A stretch of DNA of 64,000 nucleotides from JBLZUR01 sp048565625 (GCF_048565625.1 NZ_JBLZUR010000002.1:3345992-3409991); one strand, 5' to 3'. Counted from the first letter of the stretch, positions 8,892-17,566 are shown. Notes: generated from the letters alone by a model not told the origin. Numbers and translations are program-made.

Positions 8892-9941
8892 TTATGGCAG
8901 AAGGAGCGCCTTGAGCGTTCCGCCTTCCCGGCGGTCGAACTTGGCGTAGGCTTCAGGTCCCTTGTCCAGCGAGACGCGCTCGGTAATGAACTGTTCTGGT
9001 CGTATTCTTTTTTGCTGTAACATGGGCACCAACGCTGGCCAGAATTTGTGCACCTCAGTGATGAAGTTGCCCCTGATAGTCACCCCTTCCGCGAATGCCT
9101 TGAAGGGGATGCGAAAGTCCATTGATGTGTTGACGCCAAGTGCAGACACAAACCCCTGCACACCAACCAGCGAAATCGCGGTTGTCATTGCTGCATCACG
9201 CCCAACTGCCTCGATGACACAATCAACCATCAAGCCTTGTGTCGCCTCGCGGATCTGCTCAGCCACATCAGTCCCGTCGACGGGAATAGCTCCCAGTTTT
9301 TCGGCCCACGCTTTTCGCTCAGCGACCGGATCGATGGCATAGGCGACGCTCGCACCCATCACCAGCGCCAGTTCAACGGCCATAAGGCCGATTGGCCCCA
9401 GGCCGACCACCGCGACGGACTTCCCAGCGCGGACCTCAGCTCCCAACAACGCGCCGTATGCGGTCGCCAAATTGTCGGTGAGCAGAATTGCCTGTTCATT
9501 GCTGACCCCATCGGGGATGCGAGCCGCGTTGAAGTCTCCGGCGGGGACGCGGATTGCCTCTGCTTGGCAGCCGCCGAGTTCGCCGCCAAAACCGTAGACC
9601 TTAAAGCCGCGCTTGCATCGCTTACTCTCGCCCAGCAAGCACCACCGGCAGGCTCCACATCCGGTCATAGCGGCAAGCATCACCTGGTCGCCGACGGCGA
9701 GATCGACAACTCCTTTCCCAACCTCAACCACCTCACCGACTGCCTCGTGCCCGATACAGAAGGTATCCTTTCCGCCGCCGATCCCGATGTCGCTCGCTTC
9801 GTTATGGTAGACGTGCAGGTCACTGCCACAAATGCCGCAAAGCTTCGTCTGGACCAGAATGTCATGGTCGTCGGCGATCTGAGCGTCATCGATGTTCTCG
9901 CATCTGACGTCGCCGGTGCCATGAAACACAATTCCGCGCAT
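8892..9941 (-). CDS. Zinc-dependent alcohol dehydrogenase (MDR family)
   Basis: A 349-residue medium-chain dehydrogenase. The catalytic-zinc ligand region is KLCGICGSDLH (33-43) with GHE at 64-66. A structural-zinc cluster is GCGACRWC plus a fourth Cys. The NAD(P)-binding Rossmann motif is GLGPIG. It oxidises an alcohol to an aldehyde or ketone, or the reverse. The start at 9941 is preferred because AAGGA lies just upstream. It is last in a minus-strand operon with a Rieske oxygenase and a short-chain dehydrogenase, so it probably handles an intermediate of the same catabolic route. The substrate is unknown. Confidence 0.88.
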   Translation of the reverse strand: MRGIVFHGTGDVRCENIDDAQIADDHDILVQTKLCGICGSDLHVYHNEASDIGIGGGKDTFCIGHEAVGEVVEVGKGVVDLAVGDQVMLAAMTGCGACRWCLLGESKRCKRGFKVYGFGGELGGCQAEAIRVPAGDFNAARIPDGVSNEQAILLTDNLATAYGALLGAEVRAGKSVAVVGLGPIGLMAVELALVMGASVAYAIDPVAERKAWAEKLGAIPVDGTDVAEQIREATQGLMVDCVIEAVGRDAAMTTAISLVGVQGFVSALGVNTSMDFRIPFKAFAEGVTIRGNFITEVHKFWPALVPMLQQKRIRPEQFITERVSLDKGPEAYAKFDRREGGTLKALLLP

Positions 9942-9979
9942 CACGCAGTCCTTTCTTCTTCGATCAACTTCAGGCGGTT

Positions 9980-10360
9980 TCACCGTTTCAGTGATTCATA
10001 ACGGTCAATCGGTTCGAAGTTCACGTCTCCCAGCGCGACGAACATCGGCTCAAAGAACTTGGTTTGATCGATATCGCTTGAGAAGACATATTCCGGGCGG
10101 TGGGCGAAGGTAGCTTTGATTTTGTCCATGAACGCCACAGGATCATCCGCCTCAAAATAATACAGCGACAGATACTGAAATTCATTGTCCATTTCGAAAG
10201 GAAACATATGCGGCATGTCGACGGCTTTGAAGCGGCCGAGTGGAACCAAGCCCGGCATCGACTTATAAGTGGGATATGCCACATTATCGTACCAGTCATT
10301 GTACTCGGCGTCCCGTCCCTCGACCGGGTTGGTCAAGGCCATAATGAGGTGCTTTGCCAT
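9980..10360 (-). CDS. Small dimeric alpha/beta-barrel (EthD-like) protein
   Basis: A 126-residue soluble protein. The start at 10360 (MAKHLIMALTNPVEG) is supported by AGGAG seven bases upstream. The sequence YNDWYDNVAYPTYKSMPGL resembles the ferredoxin-like dimeric barrels (EthD/DUF4286 type) that accompany oxygenases and dehydrogenases in catabolic operons. It lies between the short-chain and zinc dehydrogenase genes on the same strand. It could be an isomerase, cyclase or accessory binding protein; no catalytic residue can be assigned. Confidence 0.65.
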   Translation of the reverse strand: MAKHLIMALTNPVEGRDAEYNDWYDNVAYPTYKSMPGLVPLGRFKAVDMPHMFPFEMDNEFQYLSLYYFEADDPVAFMDKIKATFAHRPEYVFSSDIDQTKFFEPMFVALGDVNFEPIDRYESLKR

Positions 10361-10468
10361 TGTCTTGCTCCTAATCCGATAATGTAATTGGGTCGCTGAC
10401 AAAATGATCTGAGCCCTACGCCGTTTTGGGGCGGGGTTGATCTTTGAGTGCTATCAGTCAGGATGATT

Positions 10469-11236
10469 TCAGTTGGCAGTCCATCCGCCGTCTACCGACA
10501 GGTCAGCACCGGTGATGTAGGATGCCGCCTCAGAGCATAGAAACGCAACCATCTCGGCCTGCTCTTCCGGAAGACTCGGACGATCAAACATCGTCGTCCC
10601 CATCATCATCTTGCGCATTTCGGGATCTTTGAGTTCCTGCTCGTTCAGTGTTGTCTCGACGAGTCCAGGGTGAAGCGCATTCACGCGGATGTTGTACTGC
10701 CGGTAGTCCCACGCACAGACCTTGCTGAAAACTCTCACCGCTGCCTTGCTCGCCGAATATATCGACAACAGCGGGAACAATGCTTTGAGTGCGCTGGCTG
10801 AGCCGACGTTGACGATCGAGCCTCCGCCCGCTGCCTGCATTGCCGGGAGCACCGCCTTGCAACCCAGAAATACGGCTTTGAAGTTAACGCCCATGACGAA
10901 CTCGTAGTCCTCGGCGCTCGTTTCCGCGACCGGTTTGACGACAGCGACGCCTGCGTTATTGACGAGCGCGTCGATCTTTCCGTGAGATGCCATCACCTGC
11001 CCGACAATAGCCTGCCAGTCTGCTTCCGATGTGACGTCGTGCCGGAGGTATTGCGCCGTCGCACCGGTTGCGACGATCTGCTCCGCAGTCTGATTGCCCG
11101 CTTGGTCAACGTCCGTGATGATCACGCTGGCGCCGCGCGCGGCCAGCAGGCGAGCATGTGCAGCCCCCATGCCTTTCGCGCCGCCCGTCACAACCGCGAC
11201 TTTACCAGCCATACTCAGCTTGTCGAATGCCTGCAT
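10469..11236 (-). CDS. Short-chain dehydrogenase/reductase
   Basis: A 255-residue classical SDR, with cofactor motif TGGAKGMG (17-24), NNAG at 93-96 and catalytic YSASK (Tyr160, Lys164) preceded by a Ser near 146. It has the usual length and a C-terminal end DGGWTAN typical of the family. It performs NAD(P)-dependent oxidation of an alcohol or reduction of a ketone. It is part of the Rieske oxygenase operon, where an SDR commonly oxidises a diol or hydroxyl product. Substrate not determinable by eye. Confidence 0.88.
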   Translation of the reverse strand: MQAFDKLSMAGKVAVVTGGAKGMGAAHARLLAARGASVIITDVDQAGNQTAEQIVATGATAQYLRHDVTSEADWQAIVGQVMASHGKIDALVNNAGVAVVKPVAETSAEDYEFVMGVNFKAVFLGCKAVLPAMQAAGGGSIVNVGSASALKALFPLLSIYSASKAAVRVFSKVCAWDYRQYNIRVNALHPGLVETTLNEQELKDPEMRKMMMGTTMFDRPSLPEEQAEMVAFLCSEAASYITGADLSVDGGWTAN

Positions 11237-11388
11237 CTGCCTCTTCCCACTATCAGTGTTGCCATGTACGCAGACTTGTCCGTCGCTTGAATGACGCAGG
11301 GCCGCCGTGAAGATTAAAGCCTGGCAACTGCCTGCGCATTTATTGCCGGCCCATCAGGTCAACTCGACGCAATTTGCGGCCTGGGCCG

Positions 11389-11398
11389 CCCCCCCCCC
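11389..11398. repeat. Run of ten cytosines between SDR and oxygenase genes
   Basis: A C10 homopolymer in the gap between the oxygenase stop and the SDR start. It may be prone to slippage or to miscounting in sequencing. It is outside coding sequence. Confidence 0.8.
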
Positions 11399-11423
11399 AG
11401 CCTTTACATAGCGAACAATTCGC

Positions 11424-12689
11424 TCACGCCATCGCTTCTGCGACGGTTTCGGCAGCTACCCACTTCTCTGCCATGTAAGTCGAATGACGCAGCATGATCT
11501 CATTGTCCTGCAGCTGCATGAAGTCTTTCCCGCGACTCTCAAGTCCTATCTGGGTTGCAACGACATTGGTCGTATCTTCCAGGATAACTTCGCAAACGCG
11601 CGCGATATATTGCTCAACTCGGAACCGCTCCACGGCGTTGGTCGGCCGCGCCACGTAGAAACGAGACTCGTAGCGCGTCTTGTTGACGGAAATCGGCCAA
11701 TACTGATGCGTGAAGAAGCCGCCCTGACCGAAATCAATCTGGGTGTTAGGGAAAACCTGGTTGATGTCGAGCGACCAGTCGGCCGTCCGCGTCGGATTGA
11801 CTGCCGGATGATCGAGGAAGTTCGCCACCAGACTGGTGTCGACGGCCGTGATCACGTTCGTCGTTTCCATGGCGTTCTGGCCCAGCTTTTCGACCTTGCT
11901 TGAATCCAGCGACTCATACTGGCTATTGCCGAACATCGAGCACATGCGGTGCGCGCCGAAAACGCGCGCGTTCAGCAGATGCGCGAACGGATTGCTTCTC
12001 GAAGCAAAGGTGCTCCCGATTGTTTTCTGGTGGATTGCGGGAATATGGTACGACTCGCTGAAAGCGTCAGACATGACCTTCCAATTGCAGTCCAGTTCAG
12101 CCGTGAACACGACCGGGCTGTCCGCCGCGACGTAATCGACACCCTTGAGGTACTCGCCAAAATTACCGAGGTACTCCGCCAAACTGACCTCGGGCGTACG
12201 GCTGAGGTTGATGAAGATCCAGCCTTCCCATACCTCGGTTGCAATAGGGGTCAGGCCACATTTCTTCTTGTCCAGGTTGAAGAAAGTGGCTTCGTCGGGC
12301 ACGCCGATGAGGCGACCGTCGTTGCCATACGTCCAGTTGTGATAGCGGCAAACGAAGCGACTGCCGCTGCCGCTCTGATCGAGCACCACCAGGTTTCCGC
12401 GATGCGAGCAGACGTTGTGAAAGACTTGAACGCGGCCATCCTTCGCACGCGTGACAAGAACTGAGGCGCCGCAGACTTCGACTTTCTTCACAACGAAATC
12501 GCCGGGCGAAGCAATTTCCTCTACTCGCCCCATCATCAGCCAAGTTCTACCGAAAATCCGACTGCGTTCCAGTTCGAAGAATTCAGTTGACCGGTAAGGT
12601 TCCATCGAAACTGGGCCGGTCGAGAGACCCGCTGCCTCGGTGAGCGTTGTTGCGCCAGGACGCTTCCAGTCAGTAGATTGATCGTTCAC
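11424..12689 (-). CDS. Rieske non-heme iron oxygenase, catalytic alpha subunit
   Basis: A 421-residue ring-hydroxylating-type oxygenase. The Rieske [2Fe-2S] cluster ligands are CSH (Cys94, His96) and CRYH (Cys114, His117). The mononuclear iron site is in SDAFSESYHIPAIH, with His215 and His220. It would insert oxygen into an aromatic or alicyclic substrate using electrons from a ferredoxin and reductase, neither encoded nearby. It lies in a minus-strand operon after a small unknown gene and before SDR, EthD-like and alcohol dehydrogenase genes. This supports a catabolic pathway under the adjacent TetR regulator. No beta-subunit gene is recognisable. Confidence 0.9.
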   Translation of the reverse strand: MNDQSTDWKRPGATTLTEAAGLSTGPVSMEPYRSTEFFELERSRIFGRTWLMMGRVEEIASPGDFVVKKVEVCGASVLVTRAKDGRVQVFHNVCSHRGNLVVLDQSGSGSRFVCRYHNWTYGNDGRLIGVPDEATFFNLDKKKCGLTPIATEVWEGWIFINLSRTPEVSLAEYLGNFGEYLKGVDYVAADSPVVFTAELDCNWKVMSDAFSESYHIPAIHQKTIGSTFASRSNPFAHLLNARVFGAHRMCSMFGNSQYESLDSSKVEKLGQNAMETTNVITAVDTSLVANFLDHPAVNPTRTADWSLDINQVFPNTQIDFGQGGFFTHQYWPISVNKTRYESRFYVARPTNAVERFRVEQYIARVCEVILEDTTNVVATQIGLESRGKDFMQLQDNEIMLRHSTYMAEKWVAAETVAEAMA

Positions 12690-12735
12690 AGCAAACCGCC
12701 TTCCTTCGATGAGGATTCACAGAGCCACGCTAGGG

Positions 12736-13083
12736 TCAGGCAAACGGCGCGGGACCTACGGCAACTCGTATGGTGTGGGGATAAGGGGAATATTTCGCGC
12801 GTGGCGCACCGTGCACCTCAACAGCCATCGCCGCGTGCGCCAATCCCAGGACGAGCTGGTATAGGCGTGCCTTCGGACCTGTCAGTTGCTCAAGGCTGAA
12901 AGGCTGAACGAGCGCTAGCGCCTCTTCAGCCCGCGGAAGCATGGCGTCGTAAAACGCCTGGATCTCGGGCATCTCTGCTTTAGCTCGCGCATCCCAGCGA
13001 GTTTGAAACCCATCATGCGCCCAACGTTCTACAAAAGACGTCAGGTCTTCAAACCCCGCGGGCAAAATCGGCTCGTTCGCCAT
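12736..13083 (-). CDS. Small protein of unknown function, first gene of the oxygenase operon
   Basis: A 115-residue soluble, mostly helical protein (FEDLTSFVERWAHDGFQTRW...). It starts the operon that continues with the Rieske oxygenase 46 bases later. I do not recognise the family. It has no metal-binding or nucleotide motifs and no signal peptide. Its position suggests an accessory or protein-stabilising role for the oxygenase, but nothing in the sequence proves this. Confidence 0.6.
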   Translation of the reverse strand: MANEPILPAGFEDLTSFVERWAHDGFQTRWDARAKAEMPEIQAFYDAMLPRAEEALALVQPFSLEQLTGPKARLYQLVLGLAHAAMAVEVHGAPRAKYSPYPHTIRVAVGPAPFA

Positions 13084-13171
13084 TTAAGATGTCCTCGTCC
13101 GTAAGCGCTGGCGTTACGCCGTCGCAATTTGGTCGAGCGCTCAACGTCAGCCTGCGACCTCAGACTCGGAA

Positions 13172-13187
13172 ATATCATATTTGATAT
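13172..13187. promoter_or_regulatory. Palindrome, candidate TetR operator for the oxygenase operon
   Basis: ATATCA-TATT-TGATAT is a perfect 6-bp inverted repeat with a 4-bp centre. It lies in the 144-bp gap between the TetR gene and the first operon gene, about 90 bases upstream of that gene's start. It is AT-rich in a GC-rich context, as expected for a promoter-operator. Assignment to the adjacent TetR protein is inferred from position. Confidence 0.5.
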
Positions 13188-13227
13188 GCATGTCAATCTG
13201 GAACGAGGCTCGGTGATGGATGCTACT

Positions 13228-13962
13228 CTAAGTGGCGTCCACCACTGAGCCGGCGCGCCGCTTGCGCCGCGGCAGGTTCCACCGATCGGGAAGAGCGGAA
13301 GGCGCGTCAAAGCTCAATCGAGCGTCTGAGATGTTGCGGATTAAAACCTCAGTCTCGTGTTCATCCGCAACGCATAGTAAGCGCAGAGATATGCCGTGCT
13401 GGATTTGCGCGCGAAATGCATCCGCACTGAGTTCATCGTGAACCCAAAACTCGGTGGCCCCGGTGAAAAATATCAGCAGGTCTCGCGCTATGTCGTTGGA
13501 CTTGAGTCCTGAGGCAACTAGCCTATCCGAGTTATCGAGTGGGGCGGCAGCGGCAGTCCAGTAGGATTGGCTGAGCCGCATGAATTCCGCTCGCGGTCCG
13601 GGTTCTTCGGCGCTGAAAAGAAATCGGAGTAGCGGACGGTAAAATGTGGGCTCGGACGTAAAAACAGCGACTGCTGTGTCACCGGCGTGAAGCAAAATAG
13701 CCAAGGGGTCACGGTGCTCCGTACTCACCAGCCGTGCCGAGCCAATGCTTTCAACCGATTTGTTCAACAGCGTGTAAAGCACCGCAGCTTTGGAACCTAT
13801 CAGATTATATGTAGTATTGGTGCTGAGACCTGCGTGACGCGCCAAAGAGTCCATTGAGAAGTTGGTGTTACCGCGCGATCTGATTAGATCTTCGGCAGCA
13901 TCGATGATGCGCCCTCGACGAATTACCTTTGCTAGTTCGACTGAAGCTCTCGTTTTCGTCAT
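13228..13962 (-). CDS. TetR-family transcriptional regulator
   Basis: A 244-residue regulator. The N-terminal HTH spans about residues 15-60 (RGRIIDAAEDLIRSRG, then MDSLARHAGLSTNTTYNLIG). The remainder is a helical ligand-binding domain. The start at 13962 follows AGAGAG; a longer frame upstream has no family-like sequence. It is on the same strand as, and upstream of, the oxygenase operon, so it may be co-transcribed or separately expressed. It probably represses the catabolic genes and releases DNA on binding a pathway compound. An Arg/Lys-rich end (RRKRRAG) is unusual. Confidence 0.85.
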   Translation of the reverse strand: MTKTRASVELAKVIRRGRIIDAAEDLIRSRGNTNFSMDSLARHAGLSTNTTYNLIGSKAAVLYTLLNKSVESIGSARLVSTEHRDPLAILLHAGDTAVAVFTSEPTFYRPLLRFLFSAEEPGPRAEFMRLSQSYWTAAAAPLDNSDRLVASGLKSNDIARDLLIFFTGATEFWVHDELSADAFRAQIQHGISLRLLCVADEHETEVLIRNISDARLSFDAPSALPDRWNLPRRKRRAGSVVDAT

Positions 13963-14834
13963 CTCAAACTCTCTGTACGACGCAACACGCCTCAGCGAAA
14001 CGTTACTTTTTGGCGACTCCCCCTTGGCCGTCCGCTGCCCTTTGTCAAGGCAGTGGCACATGGCGATGACGTGGCAGGTTGGTTGCTAGATTCCAACGTT
14101 GATCGTCAAAGCGCCACGTCGTCGCGAGCTCGGAAGAGCTGAGCTTCATTGCGCCCTGCTGCCGTGGTGTCGCTTCCTTGCTGTCGATTGCTGTCTAGAA
14201 TGGGAGCCAGCCCCCGCCGCTGCCTATGTCTCTAAATCCACATACTCGTGGCGGCGCGTTGCGCCAAGCGGTTGCGGTGGGGCCTTGCGATGTCCCAAGA
14301 GCGGCGGCGCATCCCGCACGGACATGCAAAATGAATGACCGGCCGCAATGGCGAATGAGCATATGGAATTTGCGAGTCTGAATCGTCAGCACACCCGAAC
14401 ATTGGTGCGCGGTGGCGGGGGCGACGAACGAAAGCAGCTCGGCCCGGGTCAGGCCCTGGATGTGCCGTTCCGGGATGTCCGGAGAGTCGGGCATTGGAGA
14501 AGAGCCACTAGTGGCTGATGAATGGCCGGTTTTGACGTACCCGGACGTCCCTGTAAGCAGCCGAGACCGGCAGGGAAGTCCCCAGAACAGGCCGCTCCAA
14601 GCGCCTGGCTGGGCTGACAGACGCGATCGATCCACTTCCATGAATCGGTGACTGTCTCCGGTTCTGGTTTAAGCGCGCTGAACGCAGAAAGCTGGACCGA
14701 AGCGGTCGCGAGCACCGACCGCTCGATAAGATGAAGGTTGAGGACGAAGCTGCGAGCTTCTGGAAGTGATGAAAAAGGAAGGAGGCTCCGAGCGACCAGA
14801 AGGTCGTCCGACACCCCCTGAGGACCTCCTCGAA
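13963..14834. other. Long stretch with no supported gene
   Basis: About 870 bases between the TetR gene and the 15-kb island genes. Open frames occur on both strands. One minus-strand frame (14195-14641) includes MPDSPDIPERHIQGLTRAE, but I recognise no family and codon use is unremarkable. The stretch may hold gene remnants from the island boundary and the promoter of the next operon. Confidence 0.45.
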
Positions 14835-15353
14835 ATGAACACTCTTGTTACAGCCGACACTTATGTTGCGTCGTCGACGCACGCCATGATCAGCCTGCTC
14901 CTCGGTGCAACCGAGCAGGCCGAAGGTTCACCGATCACCGCCGGCCTTCCCGCCGGCTCGATCTATCTCGACAAGCCGCGCCTCATCATCGGCGGCACAC
15001 CGATGATGATCCCGCTCTTTCAGCCCGTCATGACACGCGTTGCTGAGGACACACGCGCCGACGTGATCCTGGCGCGCCACGGATTCTATCCCGAGGCGCT
15101 GAGTCCTGTCCTCTGGGACGTGGCTTACTGGTACAATAAAAGTGTCGCGTCCGTCTGCGACTACATCCTGTGCGAGACCAGGTATGGAGAGCTCTGGCTC
15201 GTTCCGCCCGAGACCGGACCCTATCTCCGGCTGGCGGCCGACGGCATTCACATCGAGGTCGTGCCTGATTTCGTCAGCTGGGATGAGCGTAATTACGGCG
15301 TTTGCCAGGCCGCGAAGCGGATCCGCAATGTAGCCATGGAGGGGTGGCGTTGA
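14835..15353 (+). CDS. Hypothetical protein, first of a three-gene island operon
   Basis: A 172-residue protein starting MNTLVTADTYVASSTHAM, with GAGGA about 11 bases upstream. A start 69 bases earlier is possible but less family-like. The centre has ...IYLDKPRLIIGGTPMMIP, and the end is ...DERNYGVCQAAKRIRNVA. No known domain is recognised. Its stop overlaps the start of the next gene (TGATG), so the two are translationally coupled; the neighbour is relaxase-like, suggesting a mobilisation-related context. Confidence 0.6.
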   Translation: MNTLVTADTYVASSTHAMISLLLGATEQAEGSPITAGLPAGSIYLDKPRLIIGGTPMMIPLFQPVMTRVAEDTRADVILARHGFYPEALSPVLWDVAYWYNKSVASVCDYILCETRYGELWLVPPETGPYLRLAADGIHIEVVPDFVSWDERNYGVCQAAKRIRNVAMEGWR

Positions 15354-15979
15354 TGGCGGCCCAGATGAAGATCCCACCCGGACTGGACTACGCGCCAATC
15401 TCTGGCACCAATCCAAACCTCTCCTATGGCGTGGTCGAAGCCGCGAACGGCGACGAACCGAGACGCACGCTCAGTGATGTCCTCGTTCGGCGCCTTTTTC
15501 CGACCGAGCGACCGGGGGCGGGGCTCCCGTGGGAGAACCCGACCTGCGAGGCGTGGGATGTTGTCCTGCCCCGAGAGGCGTGCGACGGACTCCGGGATCC
15601 GCAGGTTCTCTCACTGGCGTACCACCTGCGAGCAGGCGAAAAGATCCAGCATCTCGCGGCGGTCGTGACCCTGCGCTTCCCGGAGGTCGAAGACCCGGCA
15701 GTTCGCATGCACTTGCATGAGGCCTGGGAGCTGTCGCGCGGCTTCGCTTTTAGGCTCACCCGCAAGCTCGAGGTCGCCAGCGTCGTGATCCTGCACGTGC
15801 CCGCGCGCTCCTGGGGCGCGAATGGCGCTCACGCGCACCTCGTTATGCCGGTTCGCAGGATCGGCTCAATGGTCGGCTTCTCGACCTTCGTGAAGCAGCT
15901 CATCAACCCCGCCGAGGGTCGTAAGCTGATCGACGCTGAGTGGTCGGCTCATCGCGAAGGAGCCGGTTATGCAGGATGA
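15353..15979 (+). CDS. Small relaxase-like (MobA/MobL-type) protein
   Basis: A 208-residue protein. The segment from about 150 to 180, SWGANGAHAHLVMPVRRIG, resembles the HxH metal-binding motif of MobA/MobL-type relaxases, where NPHAHxxxTTRR is usual. An upstream helical segment includes MHLHEAWELSRGFAFRLTRK. No clear catalytic tyrosine is placed, and the protein is much shorter than complete relaxases. It overlaps the gene before it and, by 11 bases, the gene after it. It could be a degenerate relaxase domain or a RepB-like single-strand endonuclease. The assignment is tentative. Confidence 0.5.
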   Translation: MAAQMKIPPGLDYAPISGTNPNLSYGVVEAANGDEPRRTLSDVLVRRLFPTERPGAGLPWENPTCEAWDVVLPREACDGLRDPQVLSLAYHLRAGEKIQHLAAVVTLRFPEVEDPAVRMHLHEAWELSRGFAFRLTRKLEVASVVILHVPARSWGANGAHAHLVMPVRRIGSMVGFSTFVKQLINPAEGRKLIDAEWSAHREGAGYAG

Positions 15980-16481
15980 GGCTTCGATGCTCGCTCGCTT
16001 CGACGCGTGGTTGGCGCAAGTGCAGGACGCGACCCGGGATGCGGCTTTCGCCAGCGGCGACCGCGCCATCGCAATCGGCTTCGTCCTGCGGCAAGCCCGC
16101 GAGGCGGATGCCGGCATTACGGCTTCAGAGCTCGCGGAAATGCTCGTGCTCGCGGCCAGGAGCATCCGCCGTGGTCTCGATCTGGACGACGACGAGACGC
16201 AGCGCCTGTTCGGGCTCGATCCGGGCTCGACCCTCGACGCACTTCGAGCGGTGCCGATCACACAATGGCCGCTCCTCACCGTCGAGCGGGTCATCATCCT
16301 CATGGAGAATGTCACTCTCGCTGCCACGCTGCTGTCGAACGTGGAGCGCGGATGCGCCTGGTTTCGCAAGCCAAATAGCGCGTCAATAACCGCGGGGCGA
16401 TCTGCGCTGGCAGTCATGCTCGAGGAGCAGGACGGAGTGCGCAAGGTGCGGGACTATCTGCGCAGCGAGGTCTGGGGCTGA
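15969..16481 (+). CDS. Hypothetical protein of the island operon
   Basis: A 170-residue helical protein (MQDEASMLARFDAWLAQVQ...). It overlaps the relaxase-like gene by 11 bases, indicating one transcript. Domain not recognised. The segment ETQRLFGLDPGSTLDALRAVP vaguely recalls toxin-antitoxin accessory helices, but this is not sufficient for assignment. Confidence 0.6.
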   Translation: MQDEASMLARFDAWLAQVQDATRDAAFASGDRAIAIGFVLRQAREADAGITASELAEMLVLAARSIRRGLDLDDDETQRLFGLDPGSTLDALRAVPITQWPLLTVERVIILMENVTLAATLLSNVERGCAWFRKPNSASITAGRSALAVMLEEQDGVRKVRDYLRSEVWG

Positions 16482-16557
16482 AGCGTACCGAGACTGGTCG
16501 GCCCCAAACGCCGACTGACCGGTAACGAGAAAATGGCTGCTCGGTGATCAGTAGCAG

Positions 16558-16620
16558 ATGGAGGAAATGATGATCACCAACTCAGAGGGCGAAGCACAGC
16601 CGCGGGAGACGACGCGATGA
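16558..16620 (+). CDS. Possible 20-residue leader ORF
   Basis: An ATG at 16558 opens a 20-codon frame (MEEMMITNSEGEAQPRETTR) whose TGA overlaps the ATG of the next gene (ATGA). It could couple translation of the downstream gene. No ribosome binding site precedes it, so it may be chance. Confidence 0.25.
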   Translation: MEEMMITNSEGEAQPRETTR

Positions 16621-16880
16621 TCGTTGTAACAGTCCAGCTCTGGCCATTCGGCAAGGAGGAAGAAGCTCGAACCCTCGCGGAGGCAAGGATCGCCAATACC
16701 AGCCGCAACATTCTTGAGGAGCGCTACACTGCGTATGTCACCGAGGAAGCAGCCCATGAACTTGGCATTCCGGGTATGGATCGGAAGGTCCACATCACAG
16801 AACACGATCGCCGGCAGAGCGTCTGGGCGCTAGTCCTGCGGGTGATCGAGAAAGCGATGAAGAGCGAAGCGTCAGATTAA
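16617..16880 (+). CDS. Small hypothetical protein
   Basis: An 87-residue protein, MIVVTVQLWPFGKEEEAR..., with a GGGAG element seven to ten bases before the start. The pattern of an N-terminal beta strand, a helix rich in Glu/Ala and an ITEHDRRQSVWALVLRVI segment is compact and soluble. Similar small proteins are frequent in sphingomonad islands. No function can be assigned. Confidence 0.6.
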   Translation: MIVVTVQLWPFGKEEEARTLAEARIANTSRNILEERYTAYVTEEAAHELGIPGMDRKVHITEHDRRQSVWALVLRVIEKAMKSEASD

Positions 16881-17081
16881 GGTAGGAGAGCGCCCCGCCG
16901 CGAGCACTTGCGCCAGCTGCGGGGGTTGGATTGAGCGCCTGGAGTTTCTCCGACCTGGGACCAAGATGATCTTGGAACTCCAGCGAGCGCCACGAGCGAT
17001 GAAATCTGCGTATTCGTAGGACCGCGCGAATGGCACATCGTCAAACTGGACACGCGCTGCTGAGGCGCTAGCCATTCCGAT

Positions 17082-17282
17082 GTGGCAATCGACGAGCGTG
17101 AGATCTAGGCCTGCGCCAACCATGTCCTGAGGCGTTACGGCGCCGACGCGTGGTTTCACGCCTCGCAGCGGGCGGACGAACTCCTCGCAGCAGGCGACCG
17201 AGACGGCCATGCCACCTGGATGCGCATTCTGCAGCGGATCAACGATCTCGATGCGATGACGCCGGCCGGGGAGGTTCACTGA
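17082..17282 (+). pseudogene. Small DUF6961-like gene interrupted by an amber codon
   Basis: The frame from GTG 17082 reads VAIDEREI, then TAG (17106-17108), then ACANHVLRRYGADAWFHASQ and on to a TGA at 17280 that overlaps the next gene's ATG. In this family the position is a conserved Trp in an ELWA-type motif, so TAG is best explained as TGG mutated to TAG. Everything downstream looks like a preserved protein. If a downstream start is used, a shortened product could still be made. Confidence 0.5.
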
Positions 17283-17473
17283 TGCCGCTCGGAGAACGCT
17301 TCAGGTTAACGGGCTTGCTCCTGAAATCGAGGCGCGGTCCAGTCCTGCAGATGGATGATGGTGGTGTGTGGGCGCTGGACATGGACGACTATGAGGCCGG
17401 TCTCGGCAAGCGCATCACCGTGGAAGGTCGAAGGTCAGGCTTCGATCGCATCGACGTCGAATGGTGGCAGTGA
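17282..17473 (+). CDS. Small DUF5818-like protein
   Basis: 63 residues, MPLGERFRLTGLLLKSRRGP..., with GGAGG just upstream of the ATG. The pattern GxLLxxxxGPxLxxDDGGxWxLDxD...GKRITVEGRRSGFDRIDV matches the DUF5818 type, a small all-beta (OB-like) domain of unknown role. The ATG overlaps the stop of the interrupted gene before it, so both belonged to one operon. Confidence 0.68.
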   Translation: MPLGERFRLTGLLLKSRRGPVLQMDDGGVWALDMDDYEAGLGKRITVEGRRSGFDRIDVEWWQ

Positions 17474-17566
17474 GCTCGTGGGGATGAGAGGCGGACGATC
17501 GAGAAAAAGCTCTGTCCTACAGATAACCAGATAGGTTAAGCACTTTCCCGTTCCGGAGAGGTGTTC

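Noticed and set aside
14195..14641. 148-codon minus-strand frame
   Set aside because: Only a short part looks protein-like; no family, start or ribosome site, so left as unassigned sequence.
16930..17064. Short plus-strand reading frame ending VFVGPREWHIVKLDTRC
   Set aside because: Reads like protein but has no start codon after the upstream stop; may be a remnant of a small gene.
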